Shown piece by piece: positions 25,075 through 36,894 of a stretch of DNA of 64,000 nt. The stretch is from Heligmosomoides polygyrus polygyrus (lineage: Eukaryota; Nematoda; Chromadorea; Rhabditida; Heligmosomidae). The stretch's first letter is position 1, and every line of letters starts with the position of its first letter. The stretch spans positions 71,272,643 to 71,336,642 of the forward strand of contig OX377202.1 in assembly GCA_947396885.1 (NCBI GenBank), in the 5' to 3' direction. The translations under genes and the position numbers were made by a program. A model generated the notes under the pieces. The model ran no database searches, was not told the DNA's origin, and saw nothing but the letters and a program-made list of their open reading frames with translations.

Positions 25075-26135
25075 TATTTGAAAAATTAGATTTTGCTCAT
25101 ATAGAACTCTTCTTAGCAGCAGGAATGTGCCACCAAGAAGGGTCATCCTTTCACGATATCCGTAAATTTTTTCTGAACCTTTTCAATCTTCTCAATGTAT
25201 GTCCGCTTTGATGGCGACCAAATTGGTAAGCAGTACTCTAGCAATGGTCTCACGTACGCAGTGAAAAGTCGAAAAAGCGTGGAACTGTTTCGAGTTTGAA
25301 AGGCGCGTAGAATAACGCTGGACTTCCTATGCGCCGCAGAGACAATATCATCAACATAATTTTCGAAGAAAACAGTGTTTGAATAGGAGATGGTCTCCAA
25401 CAGATGTTAAGATTCCAACAACGTTAGGTCCTAGGTAAAATTGTATCCCTTGTGGGTGATTTTTACCGATGGACATAATAGTGGTTTTTTCATAAGAGAT
25501 ATCGTGCATCCATTTGCTAGACCACATGTATATGGCATCCAAAGCTTGCTAAAAAATCTCCACATTGTTGTAACAGTAAAACTTAGAGTCATCCGCATAA
25601 ATAGGGCAGTGCATCCGTTAGGAAGGCAAATTGGGAGATCATTTATATAGAGGAGAAACATCAGGGGGCCTAAACACGTTCTCTGTGAAACGCCACTGGG
25701 AGTTTCGTATGTGTCTGAAGCAGCACAATTGACCCAGACCCTCTGTGTACGTCCTATCTGAAACTACTGCAAAAATTTTAAAAGGCATCCATCTATACCG
25801 TAAGCGCGAAGCTTGACAAACACGAGGTTGAGATTAACAGAATCAAATGCCTTTGTGCAGTCTACATAGATAGCACGCAGTAACGTGTCCATGAGAGTCA
25901 AATATTTTCTGCCAGATAGGAACGGTTGTACTGTGTGGCAGCTGTCACAGTAGACTTCTTTTGAAGAAATCTATACTGAAATTTTGTAAGAAGATTCCTT
26001 TCACGAAGTTGATTGTAGAGCTGACTGCGCACAGTCCTCTCCGACACTTTACTTGTTGAGGAAGAAAGACATTTGTACAGACCTATAGATTCTAAAGTCG
26101 CACTTTTCTCCTTTTTTAAAATTTGGTTTAACAAT
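25075..26135 (-). pseudogene. LINE reverse transcriptase remnant (CR1/Jockey-like), copy B
   Basis: The RT domain is split over several frames on the - strand. It starts with VSERTVRSQLYNQLRERNLL and LTKFQYRFLQKKSTVTA (26135-25898), then GPLMFLLYINDLPICLPNG (about 25660). A catalytic IYADD is readable at about 25600 in a shifted frame, followed by FTAYVRPLLEYCLPIWSPS (25143-25400). The domain order matches the RT palm and thumb of a non-LTR element. It is a different subfamily from copy A by sequence. Frameshifts and stops show it is dead. Confidence 0.85.
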
Positions 26136-26225
26136 GCTTTTCTTCATTCTGTTCATTCGGTGGCCAGCGTCGGTTATTGTGTAGGCCAATTAGGCATTCA
26201 CTTGCCTCCGGTGTGCAATGTTTTA

Positions 26226-26735
26226 TGCTCATACATTTATTTATTTATTTATTTATTTTTTATTCTTTTGTTTTATTCCTTTATTTTTTATTTTTCTTTT
26301 CTTTTCTTTTTCTTTTTAGTTTTTGTTTATTCTTTTATCTATTTATTTCACACATTCATGCAACGAAGCAGACAAACGAATAAGAGAACCTAGCGAAGGC
26401 GGAGAAAATGTATGAAAAAACCACACCATGGAGAATAGAAAACTTTTAAGACGCATCCTGAAGATACCAGTTGACAAGTCGTTTGTACTCATTCAGTGAG
26501 TTTGGTAATGTGTGCCTTCTGACGACTTCAAAAATTCCGTGCCAGCTCTACAAGTGAAGAATGCTGATCTTGTATTGCTTCATGGCCTAGAAAACTGAAT
26601 CTTCCACTGTCCACGTATGATGCTGAAGGAGAAGAATGAATAAAATTTCTCAACGGGAAGGCCAACCAAGCCATTTATCAGCTTGAAAATCATAATCAAA
26701 TCGTTCCTTCTTCTACGATATGGGAGTTTTTTCAG
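26226..26735 (-). mobile_element. 3' tail of a LINE related to copy A
   Basis: Positions 26440-26730 align with 22120-22410 of LINE copy A (shared: CATCCTGAAGATACC, GACAAGTC, AATTTGAATCTTC/ACTGAATCTTCC, TAGCTTATAG/CAGCTTGAAAA). The element ends in a long T-rich TTTATTTATTTATT tract at 26238-26345, the usual 3' tail of this group on the - strand. No RT motif remains. Confidence 0.65.
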
Positions 26736-26781
26736 ACTGTATTTTTTTATTTTGCCGGGATGGTGAGGGAATGGTAGTATA

Positions 26782-27133
26782 GGCGTATGTTATACGTACT
26801 TCGGCGACAAGTCACCGACAGCGTCGGCGACAGTGCTGGGCGGGTGCTGCGCAGTGCGTAGCAACCCGCGCAACACTGTCGCCGAGCGCGCCCCCGACGC
26901 TGTTGCCGGCTGCATTGCAGAGGAATGCTATACTCCCGTCGCCGACAGCGTGTCGACGACAACCTGTCACAGTGCGTAGCGCCGCGCCACCCTCGGCAGT
27001 GAAACAGAGTGCCTGCGAGCTCTCTAGCTCGTCATGCCGGGGCTCCCGCGCTGTCGGTGACAGGCAGTCGGAGACAGATTGTCGTCGACGGGTCGCAGCG
27101 TCGTCAACGTGTCACCGAAGTGTAACATATGCC
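26782..27133. mobile_element. GC-rich MITE with 25-bp terminal inverted repeats
   Basis: The left end GGCGTATGTTATACGTACTT pairs with the reverse complement of the right end, GGCATATGTTACACTTCGGT. The inside is GC-rich and full of nested inverted repeats (for example GACAGTGCTGGGCGGGT against ACCCGCGCAACACTGTC), with many GTCGGCGAC/GTCGCCGAC words. It has no transposase. A short relative with both ends fused lies at 31894-31952. ORFs inside reflect the composition only. Confidence 0.75.
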
Positions 27134-29789
27134 AGTCGTGCATGAAATCTTATCCAAAGTTCCCTCGTGAAACTGCTTCGCACAGGCATCAAAAACGGTG
27201 GTTAAATGCTGGCTTCTTATCAGAATGGTTTGCACGATAAGTAGTGGATGACATCGAGTGTGTGTAGCTTGAGAAAAGAATGGTACTGGGCTTTAATCAA
27301 TTATGTATTAATAGGTCCCGAGTTGTTCCGCGCGGTAGTGTGAAAGGATTTTCAATACACATCTGGCATAAGCAAGGACTTGAGGACCTTCTGATGGAAA
27401 AGCTTGTGTTATCTTTCCTATACAAGTTTGGCGCCGATTTTGCGACAATCCTTGGGGGATTGGACGTTCGGTTAACAAAAATGCGCCGAGCCAGCAGTAG
27501 TTTCGCTGTTCTCTCTCCATAGCTAGTGCCAAATGTATGTTCTATTGCTAAAAGATGTCGCAGAGTCCGAACGTGTTGACGTGAGCCGAATCACCGAGGC
27601 AACTGTTACAATTTTTCGAATCTGAAGAAAAAATGGCAACGAATTTGCGCGACATTTTTGAAATTCGTTCACTTGAAGAAAGGCCTGCATTCGGTCTCGC
27701 TGTACTTATTGAACGAGCGAATCAAAATGAGATGGCCGTTGCAGTAGTGATGCATATTGGCGTTTCACAGCGGGTAACATCATTCGGTCAAAATAGGAGA
27801 GCGCCGGTGGGTGAAGTCTCAAACTACCGTATTATGAGAAAGATATCAGTATGTCGAAGCGTTCAGCTTTATCGTTTGAGAATCAGTCCTCCTCACCCCT
27901 CCAAGGGCGTCGTGCAAGGTCAGGCATGTAGCGGGCTTCTTTTTCTGTGGGGTGCTCTTCCGCATGAGTGGCTTCATATTTTAATCGGGATCTATGAGCC
28001 TCCTAAAACCTCCTTCGTCTGAAGTTCCTTGACCGTGAAAGGAGGCCGATAGCATCGAAACGATCGCCATTACGCGCGCTAACCGAGTGCACTCGACCTG
28101 CGCGGAAACGTGAGCCGCCTGCTATGATGGATGTTCGACGACGCGGCATGCATCCCTTTCGTCGCCGTATTCCATCTGCTCCATCTTTTCTCTAGAATCC
28201 TCTATGAAACCACCTAAACAGCTGCCGGCCCTCTAGAAAAGGACGACCAAAGGGCGTTGAGCGCGGCTAATCTAGGCGATTTCAGCCCAGTGAACAGATC
28301 GCTGGAGAAGTGCGCGTCGTTCTGGGCCCAGAACAGCGGACAATGGGGATCAAGTGCCTAATTGGAGTGCGAGCGCCTGCAAAAACGCTCTTCGAACACC
28401 AGGAGGCCCCTATTCTGCGTTAGCCCGCGGCCTTAGGCGCTTGGCTTACTCGTTCACGATCTCGTGAGAACCCCTCGAAGTTTTGCTTCAACTCCTCTTC
28501 CAAGCATTTTCCACAGTGCCACATGGGATGACCGATGGAGGCTCCGAAACCTCTTTTTCATGATTCTGTTTACTCGCATTTCAGTTTGTTATTGCTGTTG
28601 TGTGGTCGCACTTGAAGACGCCGCAGATGGTAGATAACCACGATTTTCTTCTGATACATGATTCTGTCTCACACCGCTTATTCTCACGGTAATAGCTGCA
28701 GCTTTGTTTTCTAACTGAACTTCGCTTTTATTTGACGCAATTTGCTAATGAATGCGATCTAATCGTAAGATAAGGCGTTCACAACCGCTTCACATTGAGA
28801 CATTTGCTAAAACTCTAAAGCGCATGAATTAACGAAGAGGTTTCCGGCTATGAGTCCTTACTGCTGGCCACCAACAGAGCAGAAACTATTTGGAAAAAAA
28901 CCGAACCGGGTTTTCAAATGAGGGCTAAAGAAAGGAACGAGCGATATTGTGGGAAAGGGTAGACACCTAGGCTGCATCAAACAGATACGCACTACTCTCG
29001 GATTCTCGGGAAGACGCTTGCGAGCAAGGAGCTGGTGCAGCAAGTATGCTGCGGCTCTTCGATCTCATATACGTGGTGGTATAAGTTTCCATTCAAGCAG
29101 AGGCAGTGGAACAATAACGAAGCGTGTAAAGCGCGTACTTACAAAAATAATTTAGGTGGTGCCACCTCCTTATTCTTTAACAACAAGGCAAACATTCCCA
29201 AATTCCTAAAAAAACCTTTTTGTTCTCTTCTCTTATACTAGATGCTTTAGCAATAAATACGGAGAGGTTTAGGAACCGTGAAGTATATCCTCGAGGCAAG
29301 CTCCGTTTGTATGCTGTGGTTCTTTAAGGAAGTGTGAATCAGAAGAGAGGTATATCAGAAAAAATAGATGGTTTTTGGTCCTCTCCCCTTGATTGTGAAC
29401 ACCATATCTTGCGTGTTGTAGTGTTGTGAAGCATGTTTGAGAATTTTCAATATCTTCCTCTTCTATAATAAGTTCCTCTTCTTGAATGTGCCTCCTTCTA
29501 TTGCTTGCCGTTGCCGTTCATTATTTCCATCACTTTCATCTACGAATGTCAATTTCCAGTGTCAGTCCGACCCCACTCGCCCCGCATCTTTCGCTAAACC
29601 AGTTCGATTACCGACTGCTGTTCACCCTTTCTCTCTATACCAGCTCGGATTGGATTTGCTGCAAACAAAACAACAGCACAACGAAGTTGCCGCTGAGCTC
29701 GTTCTGGCTTTCCATCGCTCCTTCTGTTTTTTGCAGCTCATTTTCCACTGAGATGAGCCTCTTTGTGCTTCTTTAATGATGGCTTTCAG
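27134..29789. other. Unassigned sequence
   Basis: A + ORF at 27633-28022 (129 codons) has no recognised domain. Positions 28070-28330 share GC-rich words with 10430-10560 and may be another repeat. Nothing else seen. Confidence 0.3.
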
Positions 29790-29851
29790 ATATGGCTCGA
29801 AAGCGAGCAGTGAAGGTTGTTCTCCCTGATCGACCTCTGAGGACTGGCATC
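29790..29851 (+). CDS. Possible first coding exon of an unidentified gene
   Basis: A good nematode acceptor (GGCTTTCAG) is followed two bases later by ATG and the 20-codon stretch MARKRAVKVVLPDRPLRTGI. A donor GTAAGA follows in phase 0. An acceptor right before an ATG is also where a trans-spliced leader would join. The LPDRPLRTG segment is loosely like the first strand of arrestin N-domains (LDRP...pG), and the arrestin exon at 35678 is on the same strand, so it might be that gene's first exon. No second exon was found to connect them. Confidence 0.25.
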
Positions 29852-31805
29852 GTAAGATTTTTGATTGCGTTGTGTTTCTCTTTGCGGTTTGGACGTCAAT
29901 ATATGTTTAAGTGCTTCCTATTATAGTTCTTTTTCTTTTCAAAGATATACCTCTATTGCCTAATCGGGGCTTTTACCTGTGCTTGTTTCCTAATTAGTAG
30001 TTTTTTCATGTTATTTCATACGTGAACGTTTTACGTCGTTTGTTCACGTCCTAATAAAGTAAAGTAAGTTTTTCTGTGCTTTTAGTATGTTTGCGGGTCT
30101 TCTTTCAGTATTTTGCTTTGAAACGTAATTGTCACGTTGCTGCTTTGCGATAAAATCCATTGGGTTTAATGCACTTCCATGGTCTACCGAGTTATAATCC
30201 GCACCTCCATGCAGACGCCTGTGTTTGTTTGTATGGTGGTGAGCAATGACATACCTCCGTGCTCTCACTTACAAAAGGGAAATCGAAGATTTCAGGCTAT
30301 GGTTGAGATTCCTTGCGAAACCTTGAATCCTCCGAACGAAATGGCCTTGTGAGTTTCGGAGGGCGTTAAATAGCACCTTTATGTAACAAACTATTTAGTT
30401 CAACATAGTGTGAACGCGAATTCTACAAAACGAGAGCTCTTGAGCAGCAGCTCGTGTCCTGGGGGGGGGGGGGCTCAGCATTAGTGTTAGCTTTCCACAA
30501 CCGCTTCCGAATGTGGCGACCGCCGCTCTGAACCACTGTTATTCCCAAACGACTCCTCTTCGCTCGGACAACTTTCGCACCCCCCGTGCTGTCACTAACC
30601 AGGAATATGTAGTTGTCGTGTGGAGCGCGCTGTCACTCCAACCATCAGACGACGACGACCCCATCTCAGCCCGCACGGTGATCGAATTGAGGCTATTAAT
30701 CAGGCCAGACGAACATCTGTTGGAAGAGAAGTTGCGCAGTTTTCGAAAAGAATCGCTCCGCAGACGCCGCCTATTCCGGTCATTCAAATCAAAGACACGC
30801 GGAAACATAGGGGTGACTTCTTTTACAAGAGAAGCTATACACACCAATCACTTAACCTCCTTCACTTTACGGCGAGAAGTGAATCAAACAAAGCGACTTC
30901 TCTTTCTATGGCAAATCTTCCAATGTGCACTAGTCTCACTATGCCTAAATGTTGACCTAGTTATACAGCACTTTATTTTGGGGAGAATGTAAACTCCACT
31001 GAACATCGTTTGAAACGAACTCCAACATTCAAAACCTTATCCTTCCAATAAGCTTTTCTGTAAGTAAGCCGTGGGCGCGGTCCCTAAGGCGGAAGCTGTG
31101 TGTGAGTTCGGTGAATTTCGCGACGTCACCGTTCTCAAGGGAGAAATGGCTAACATGTCATACCGATCGTTATACACCGGGTGACCTTGAACGTCACGAA
31201 GGCCTTCTTCATTCAAAACCAGATCGAACTGTCAAGATAGCCTAATAGCTAGTCGAGATCTATACGTTCGATATTTCGCGAACTGTCAGCGCAGCCTCAT
31301 ATGTGCAAAAAATGCGGCGGCAGTGACATTAAGAGAAAAGGTATTAGGGCGCGAGAACCCATAGAGAGCCATTTTCTAATCTTTGCTAGTCTTTTTATGG
31401 AGGGCTTCTCTCAGCTGGTGCCATAGTGTAATACTTAATCAACCCACATTCCCCTACAAACGAGTCACCTTCAGCCGTTTTTCTTTCTACACTCACGATT
31501 TATTTATTGCTGCTGTTGGTTGGCTTGAACATCAATGTAATAGCAGCCATTTACAAGGTAACGTTATTCGACGTTCTGAAAATACATCCAAAAAATCGTG
31601 CCATGTCAGAAAACTACTTTTTCGATTTCCTCTAGCCTTCGATATCTAAGAGTTAAGGAAAGTGAGTAGGTATCTAGGAACGGCGGGTAATGCTTCCCCG
31701 GAATTTAAGCCGTAAAGTTTTGACCTTAGTACATTTGTTAGAGTTATCTTTATCGAGGGGGTCGCTCATCATAAATTGCATTCCATCGCATATCTAATTC
31801 ACAGT
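29852..31805. other. Unassigned sequence with overlapping ORFs at 30500-30990
   Basis: Positions 30513-30992 are open in two + frames (159 and 111 codons) and one - frame (102 codons), with no recognised domain. At most one could be real, and none has clear splice or start support. A run of 13 G lies at 30461-30473. Confidence 0.3.
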
Positions 31806-31893
31806 GTTTAAAGGGAGTGTGGCTGCGTAGTCGGAGAAGGCGCCAACTGCCGCGTTGACACGACTCCAGGGTCCTGGCTCAGATTCCTCCCTT
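31806..31893 (+). mobile_element. tRNA-like SINE head (family 1)
   Basis: Contains GGCTGCGTAGTCGGAGAAGG (A-box part), then CAGGGTCCTGGCTCAGATTC near the B-box position, matching the head of family 1 in + orientation. The body is missing because the sequence runs straight into the MITE relic at 31894. Confidence 0.6.
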
Positions 31894-31952
31894 AGGCATA
31901 TGTTAGGCCTATATTGTGCTTCAGCGACGCGTCGGCGAAGTATGACATAGGC
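31894..31952. repeat. MITE relic, ends of the 26782 family
   Basis: GGCATATGTTAGGCCTATAT starts the segment. An inverted pair follows: GGCCTATATTGTGCTTCAGC against TCGGCGAAGTATGACATAGG, the same GGC(C)TATGTTA...CTTCGGCGA terminus as the 26782-27133 MITE. Almost all of the internal part is gone. Confidence 0.55.
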
Positions 31953-32103
31953 CTTATACTTTGTCGCCCTGTGGGCAACGCTGTTAGCGGCAATGCTGAG
32001 ATGCTGCTGCTAGGCAGTGGTTATTGTATTACATTGCCGGCACTTGAAAAGCTGGAAAAATAAGTGCAAAACACCCAGCAACCCCTACGACACTCCGCAA
32101 GGT

Positions 32104-32225
32104 GTGCCACGGCGGCGCAGTTGATAGGAGGGACGCCTCATAGGAGCACACCGGAGGGGTTTTAAGTTCGAGTCCGCGGGCTGCCAATATTCTTGCACAT
32201 AATAGTTTGCTGCTATTACGCTTTC
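32104..32225 (+). mobile_element. tRNA-derived SINE (family 2), + copy
   Basis: The tRNA-like head has an A-box-like GGCGGCGCAGTTGATAGG and a B box GTTCGAGTCC at about 32166-32175. A conserved body follows, TGCCAATATTCTTGCACAT. The same head and body, inverted, occur at 33061-33204. It is not a usable tRNA because the arms do not pair fully. Confidence 0.65.
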
Positions 32226-32269
32226 TCATGATTAAAGGCGTCATTCTTAAACCATCAATGCTTACAACA

Positions 32270-32561
32270 GATTAAAGGATAAAGGACAGCGTTACACAAT
32301 CTCTTCTGGGATGCGCCAGCGCATTCTACTTCTACGGGATGTCGTGGAGGCGACATGAATGCGTATTCGGCCATACGATGACTTGCGGTGGCTAGCCGAT
32401 GAACAACTCAGCGCTCTATCCTTCCCAGACAAGTCTGGTACCAATTCACCGACCCCGGAGGGATGGAAGGCTTGGTTGGCCTGGGCGGGAAATCCGAACC
32501 AGGAACCTGATATCGGGTGCACGCGACAGTAGCGCCTCCTCCGACTGCGCTACACGCGCCC
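32270..32561 (-). mobile_element. tRNA-derived SINE (family 1), best copy
   Basis: On the - strand the head (32561-32483) starts GGGCGCGTGTAGCGCAGTCG, with an A box TAGCGCAGTCGG and a B box GGTTCGGATTTCC, and closes in CCCGCCC, which could pair with the 5' GGGCG. The body follows (GGGGTCGGTGAATTGGTACC ... CATCGGCTAGCCACCGCAAG ... GGGATGCGCC on the other strand) and ends in a TCCTTTATCC-like tail. At least nine further whole or partial copies lie in the window, in both orientations. This is what marks it as a mobile RNA polymerase III element rather than a tRNA gene. Confidence 0.8.
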
Positions 32562-33060
32562 TTACAACAGATTAAGGCTGTTTATTTGTGCCTTCATATG
32601 CGCTAGTTTTTCAACGATGGGTATCTGCCTCATATCTTTGGAAACAAATCGTCTTACTGCTCTTCCTTGTTAATCAACAGCTATGGGACAAAACTATGAA
32701 ATTAGTAAACACAATCTTTTCTTACACCAGCGGCATCTCACAAAAGCCAGTAAGGAACAATCTCCTCCATCTCCGCGAAGGTCTCATTTTCGTTATACCA
32801 CCCTTGAAATCCGGTGCGAAGGTTGGAAGTAGTCGGCCGACACGGCAGCACGCTCAGGTGAGAACGACATTTTTAGTTTTCTTATGCAAAGATATGGCCA
32901 GGATTCATAATATTCAACCGTATGCGCATTTGTGTGCGATTGCGGTATCATTGGTGATATGGTATAATATGGTGAAGTACAGATACGCATCGATGAAAAG
33001 CCAGCACACATGAAGGCGCAAATAGAAGCCTTGGTTTATTGTAAGCGTTGATCGCCTATA

Positions 33061-33204
33061 ATTGACCCTGTGATCGGAAGAAAGTGCAATAACAACAATC
33101 TAATATGTGCAAGAATATTGGCAGGTCGCGGACTTGAACTCGAAAACCCCCCGTTGTGTTTCTACGAGGCTGCACTCCTCCCGGCTGCGCCACCGAGACA
33201 TATC
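33061..33204 (-). mobile_element. tRNA-derived SINE (family 2), - copy
   Basis: On the - strand: GGTGGCGCAGCCGGGAGGAG (A box region), GTTTTCGAGTTCAAGTCCGC (B box GAGTTCAAGTCC), then TGCCAATATTCTTGCACATA and a TTGTTGTTATTGC-like end. It matches the + copy at 32104. Confidence 0.65.
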
Positions 33205-34929
33205 TCGTGAGGTGTCATATGAATTGATGAGTGTTGCACACACGTTCACATCTTCTTTCAGGTCCTTAAAATAGCGTTCAGCAAAAACAAACGGTGGTTC
33301 TGGACTCCGCTCACAGCCCTACATCCTAACAAAATAGCGTTTGCAAGTATCCTGATCCACACCACTGATTTTATATATGCTCATTTATTTCTGCATAATT
33401 TACTTTGATTTCGTTAACGCACTTGTTTTCCAAGAAATGGGCGTGTTCAATGTATGGATATGCCGAGCATATTTATCCCCATTGACACCTTTAAGAAGCG
33501 GCTCCCACCAGCTAGGATAGCACTTTTTTGGCTTTCTGAAATCTTTGACTTCTGCTAGGGCTTCAGTCTCACTCATTTCTGGGCATCTGAACGACATTTC
33601 AGAGAGAACTCTTCGAGATACACCTGCACATCCCGGATTTGGTTGAAGTCGTCAGCTCGATAGTGATCTTTGAGGTAAGCGTGAGTCGGTGAGCGTGAAC
33701 CCATTAATCGAGTCTGCTGAATTACCGTGCCTCCTCTTTATCTCAAGAGGTTTCCACGTATGAAGAAGACACATTTCATATTCTACCAGTATGAAGTGAA
33801 ATTCCTAGAACTTAGTCATGAGCAGCATCAGTCGGCTAGAGAACATTTGCAGAAGCGTGTGGACTCTTCGGAGGAAGTGTATGCCTATTCCTATTTTCCA
33901 TGTGCTATCACATCGATATGAATTATTTGAGGGAAGTCACGTTTTGAAGGGTCGGTGTCGTTCCTCATTCGCCGGTCACGACTCCATACACACTCTGATC
34001 TCGAATCGAATACCCGTTCCGATTCAACAATTCCTCCTGCCAACCGCGAAGGTAAGTCTTCGTTCGTCCATGGACTCGAACACGACCAGTTTTTTTTTCT
34101 TCTTCTGGGTACTGTAGTGCTCGCACCGCACCGCCGAGGCGTCCTGACGCGAAAGAATTAGGCCGTGCACACCCTGGAATTGCTTCCCTTATCATTGTTC
34201 TGTGTTTGGCCTGCGAGAATCCGAGTCCGCCTACTACACTGCATGTATGTAGCTTTTCCGACGCAAATTCATTTAGAGGTAGTGCTACCACATTAAGAAA
34301 ATGTAAGGCCCGTAGGGCGCACTTGGCGTACCTTTTGTCATTATTGGAAAGGGAAAACCAGAAGCAACGTTTACTTTTCAAAAGTTCCGACAGAATCACA
34401 TTATGCAGACGGAGAAGCATGCAATGGGATCTTTCCTAGTCGGGAGGGGGCAGCGCTAAGGTGACAGTTAAGTCGAGCATCCCATCAGAACAGGACACCA
34501 CGGTCTCTGAGTCCGCATAACCTCCACCGTATCATCTCGAGTATATAAAGCTCTATTTAAAGGACAAATTCAAGGGAAGGAGCGGAGCGACCAAATACCG
34601 CATGCTTCCTTTCGACTAGAATAGATCCCATGCAATGTTATGATTAGGTCGTGCATATTCAAAAAAAAAAGTGGGGGAGAAATGCTACGGTTATTCGGTG
34701 TATCCGTTATAATAGGAAGCAATTTTTCAGTCACCAGCTGCTCGCATTTTTGCTCTTCCCTAAGCAATAGTGAGAAGGTGGCCCACCCTGAGGAGACATA
34801 TATGTTATGTTACAAAGGCAAAAAGGAAAGAGAGAAATGAGAAACCAGGTAAGAATGGAAAGAGAAATGAGAGGGATCCAGGGAAAGCATTTGGTCGGGA
34901 ACAGTGGATTTTTTGCAACTCGACGCTAG
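33205..34929. other. Unassigned sequence
   Basis: Several short ORFs on both strands. One + stretch near 33605-33671 (FEIHLHIPDLVEVVSSIVIF) is followed by a good donor GAG|GTAAGC but has no convincing acceptor or homology. No gene called. Confidence 0.3.
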
Positions 34930-35170
34930 TCAACCCGTTCATGGGATATGCCACACGTTCTACTTCCACGAATATTGTGGAGACAATTTAAATGTGTATT
35001 TCGCCTACACAATGACTTTAGGTGTCCAGCCGATGTCAAGTCAGTGTTTTCTCCTTCCCAGTCAATCTAGCACAATTTCAACGACCTCCGACAGATGGTT
35101 GGCTAGGCTGCCTGGGCGGGAAATCCGAACCATAGGCCTCGATTCGAGTTTTTACCCGAACTCTTCATAA
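34930..35170 (-). mobile_element. tRNA-derived SINE (family 1), diverged copy
   Basis: Shares GGGATATGCCACACGTTCTA, CCTCCGACAGATGGTTGGC and GCCTGGGCGGGAAATCCGAA with the family-1 consensus. The tRNA head is eroded past the B box. Confidence 0.65.
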
Positions 35171-35677
35171 CTGAAAATAATTGTTGAAAAGCACTCGTGG
35201 TCCGACATCGCCCGCTGGGTGGTCCTCATCATGGTGAATCCACGAATATCTTTGTGCATTTCGTGCATATACTACATACAACTGCTGTTAGACGTTTGAG
35301 CGTAAACTGAGCGAGAGTGTGTCACTATTTCGTCAGCGTTCTCCGAACCTTTGCAGCTTTGCGAAGTTCTGCTTCAAGCATTCCACTAACCTGGCCGATC
35401 AAGCTAAGTAACAGTAAAGGCTTCTGCAGATGGGAAGGGTGCACACATGGCTTCATGACGGAAATTGGTGCTTTGCATGGGGCTGGTAGCAGTGTGTACG
35501 TTGAACTGTCGGACATCGTGAATAGCCACTCCCATTCGAGTGACTTCATGCTCAGCACTCACTCGCAACTACCGTACGTATGTAATTGCGACTGACCTGG
35601 CGCCGAGGTGGAGCTCTAAGTGTGTCAGTCACTGAGCACGGCTCAGAAGTTCTTATTCGTAGATGATGAATATTTAG

Positions 35678-35797
35678 GGTGCAATGGTTCTGGCCGAGGG
35701 CTACCATCGGCTTCCGATGCTGCTTATGCTGCCCACTGAGCTTCCCGGATCATTCGACGGCAAATATGGTGCCATCGCCTACCGCATTGTCGTCAAG
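35678..35797 (+). CDS. Alpha-arrestin, N-domain exon
   Basis: Alpha-arrestins are cytosolic adaptors that link membrane cargo to NEDD4-type ubiquitin ligases. This 40-codon exon (acceptor ATATTTAG, donor AAG|GTAACT) reads EGYHRLPMLLMLPTELPGSF and then DGKYGAIAYRIVVK. That matches the arrestin N-domain segment GRHEFPFxFxLPxxLPxSFxGKYGxIxYxVKA in order and spacing, including the LP, SF, GKYG and Y residues. Both ends are in phase 0. The exons before it (start and first strands) and directly after it (the RPW/FTV segment) were not found nearby. The C-domain exons of the same family begin 20.7 kb downstream on the same strand, so this may be the same gene with huge repeat-filled introns, or a separate or broken arrestin locus. 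Confidence 0.7.
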
Positions 35798-36002
35798 GTA
35801 ACTACAAACCTTGCTCCTCGTTCTTAGCACCTCTGTGGATATCGACCTTGTGACTCTACAGGGCTATTGTGTGGTTTATAAACGATTAGACTTTGGCAGC
35901 CGTTTTATGATCTATCTATTTTGCTGGCGCTCTTATTCCAGTTTGAAACGCAGTGTCGTATTTATTTCTGTGGTGAATTACAATCTATCACACGCATAGA
36001 CG

Positions 36003-36200
36003 ACACATGTCCAAGCACAAAAAATATAAACATATGCAGCTAAAACCATCCACAAAAGTCCTCGAGGTTAAGACATGCTTAAGACATGTTATCAAAGCCA
36101 CAGACATGTCATCAAAGCCTTCAGATTCGCCACTAAGAAGGTTGGGATCATTAAGGTTCCGAAAAGTGAGGAAGTTAGACCTAATCTGTGACTTTACCAC
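36003..36200 (-). mobile_element. LINE 3' remnant (with 43922-44290)
   Basis: Shares with 43980-44040 the block CACAAA...CCGTCCACAAAAATCC / CCATCCACAAAAGTCC and an overlapping arrangement around it. The 44-kb copy ends in TTTATTTATTTATTCC, the tail seen on LINEs here. No RT motif remains, so subfamily is uncertain. Confidence 0.4.
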
Positions 36201-36364
36201 TTGGAATACAACATATGTCTTTCTCCTCTATTCTTCCGTGGTGGGACATCAAAAAATTATGCCTCAATGGAAATTTTCTTAAAGAGAATTTCAATAAGCT
36301 AATTTTAAATAATAAACCGGTCAAAATTTAATAAGATTCTAAATAGTCAAATAAGGACGCAGAT

Positions 36365-36600
36365 GGAGTTAGCCAATCCGTGTGTTGGATGGGCCACGCA
36401 CTTTGATTCTTAGAAACATCGCGCGGATACTGTTTGAACACATATTTCCTGTTACTTTGACTTGTGGTGGTTATTTGATGAATACCTCAGCATTAGATCC
36501 TTTCTAGGCAGGCCTCTTACCAAAACATCATACTGCGCCAGTGGGCTTGGTTTCGGCGAACTTGAACCATAAAAAGATGGGGCATGTAGGAGCCGACACC
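36365..36600 (-). mobile_element. tRNA-derived SINE (family 1), old copy
   Basis: Weak but ordered matches: GGATGGGCCACGCACTTTGA, GACTTGTGGTGGTTATTTGA, TTAGATCCTTTCTAGGCAGG and GGTTTCGGCGAACTTGAACC. This is the most diverged copy. Confidence 0.45.
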
Positions 36601-36894
36601 TTTTTCATTAGGGTTTCTAGAATTACCTAGCTATCTAGCGGCATATCCTTATCCGTTGTGAAAGTGAAAACTTTTGAGACACTATTACATATTTGATTAT
36701 CTATTGATTATTTCATTATCTATGTATTTCTGAGTCCATAATGACTCATTTTCCAGTTTATATAAGAAAGCGTCCGATCAAGATCATTATAGTCCCGTGA
36801 AATTCCAAGGTTCGATAGACTTATTAGTCATTGAAGGCCTAATGAAAATTACGACCTGTCTTTCTGGCTGCTACACTTGTGAAGGTAAGGGACT

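Noticed and set aside
30513..30992. 159-codon + ORF
   Set aside because: Two other frames are also long and open over the same bases; no family resemblance. It may still hold an exon, but I cannot support it.
32483..32561. A functional tRNA gene on the - strand
   Set aside because: A and B boxes are present, but the segment continues into a body repeated many times in the window, so it is a SINE head.
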